From assembly GCA_021740025.1 (NCBI GenBank), contig JAIPAN010000071.1:1-6348 (forward strand): a stretch of 6,348 nucleotides of DNA, given 5' to 3'. This DNA is from Sphingobacteriaceae bacterium. Its GTDB lineage: Bacteria > Bacteroidota > Bacteroidia > Sphingobacteriales > Sphingobacteriaceae. The position numbers and the translations under genes were made by a program. Position 1 is the first letter of the stretch. Each line of letters starts with the position of its first letter. The notes below the pieces were generated by a model that searched no databases, was not told the origin of the DNA, and saw nothing but the letters and a program-made list of their open reading frames with translations. Shown one piece after another: positions 5,818-6,348 of this stretch.

Positions 5818-6348
5818 ATGAGTTTATCTAGCACCAGTATTAAACGTCCGGTTCTGGCCATTGTCATGAACCTAAGCTTGGTCCTTTTTGGACTTATTGG
5901 CTTTCATTTTTTGGGCGTCCGCGAATTTCCATCTATCGATCCACCGGTGGTATCGGTACGTACTGGCTACCCTGGCGCCAATGCCGATGTAATTGAATCG
6001 CAAATTACCGAGCCTCTCGAAAAAGCCATCAACAGCATAGATGGGGTACGTAATATTTCCTCTTCAAGTAATCAAGGATCGAGTAACATTATTGTAGAGT
6101 TTAACCTCACTAAAGATTTAGAAGAAGCCACCAACGATGTTCGCGATAAAGTGTCGCAAGCTGCCCGTTCCCTACCAAAAGATATAGACGGATTGCCGGT
6201 TGTGGCCAAGGCCGATGCCAACTCGGAGTCTATTTTATCGATGACCCTAGAGAACGATACCCGCAACCAATTGGAATTGAGCGACTATGCCGAAAACGTA
6301 TTGGCGCAACGCTTACAAACGATTCCGGGAGTAAGTAACGTACAAATT
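5818..6348 (+). CDS. RND efflux pump permease, N-terminal part (runs off window)
   Basis: The ATG at 5818-5820 opens a frame that stays open to the last base, giving 177 residues of what is normally a protein of about 1000-1050. It matches the hydrophobe/amphiphile efflux (AcrB/MexB-like) family. The N-terminus SLSSTSIKRPVLAIVMN leads into the first transmembrane helix (about 12-33). Then come FLGVREFPSIDPPVVSV (31-47), YPGANADVIESQITEPLEKA (51-70), the stretch SSSSNQGSSNIIVEF (81-95) and NDVRDKVSQAARSLP (106-120). The segment YAENVLAQRLQTIPGVSNVQ (157-176) belongs to the periplasmic porter domain. The pump exports substrates using the proton gradient; the proton-relay residues in later helices lie beyond the window. 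It follows the adaptor gene by 4 bp with no Shine-Dalgarno, so translational coupling is likely. No frameshift is seen in the visible part. A TolC-type channel gene may follow downstream. Confidence 0.95.
   Translation, partial: MSLSSTSIKRPVLAIVMNLSLVLFGLIGFHFLGVREFPSIDPPVVSVRTGYPGANADVIESQITEPLEKAINSIDGVRNISSSSNQGSSNIIVEFNLTKDLEEATNDVRDKVSQAARSLPKDIDGLPVVAKADANSESILSMTLENDTRNQLELSDYAENVLAQRLQTIPGVSNVQI

Noticed and set aside
1..6348. Search for a novel defence system, mobile element, CRISPR array or structured RNA.
   Set aside because: Coding sequence fills nearly the whole window with recognisable families, the two larger gaps are under 150 bp and explained by promoters, and no terminal repeats, spacer arrays or transposase or tRNA sequences were seen.

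Overview
The window looks like an ordinary chromosomal stretch from a member of the Bacteroidota. The signs are moderate-to-low GC by eye, promoter-like boxes of the Bacteroidota type (TTTG then TAnnTTTG), no clear Shine-Dalgarno sequences ahead of any start, and proteins of types common in that phylum. I cannot place it to genus. I found no mobile element, CRISPR array, tRNA or rRNA, and no strong case for a new multi-gene system. The most interesting material is in the two short divergent intergenic regions.

Layout from left to right. Bases 1-353 hold the 3' end of an unrecognised plus-strand gene, a helical, Lys-rich C-terminus. It runs tail to tail, with only 2 bp between, into a minus-strand long-chain acyl-CoA synthetase (356-2131). 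A 135-bp divergent spacer (2132-2266) carries back-to-back promoter candidates. The plus-strand gene at 2267-2740 encodes a small secreted, probably outer-membrane beta-barrel protein. An 18-bp perfect hairpin fills the 38-bp gap between that gene and the convergent minus-strand gene at 2779-4581, an exported M61-family zinc metallopeptidase with a C-terminal PDZ domain. A second divergent spacer (4582-4730) carries promoter candidates on both strands plus two repeat structures. On its right an efflux operon begins: a periplasmic adaptor (membrane fusion protein) at 4731-5813, then 4 bp later an RND inner-membrane permease that runs off the right edge (5818-6348+).

The last two genes clearly work together as adaptor and pump of a tripartite exporter. 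The outer-membrane channel is not in view and may lie downstream. The other genes look like independent housekeeping or envelope functions: fatty-acid activation, periplasmic proteolysis and an envelope barrel. No shared pathway can be shown from the sequence.
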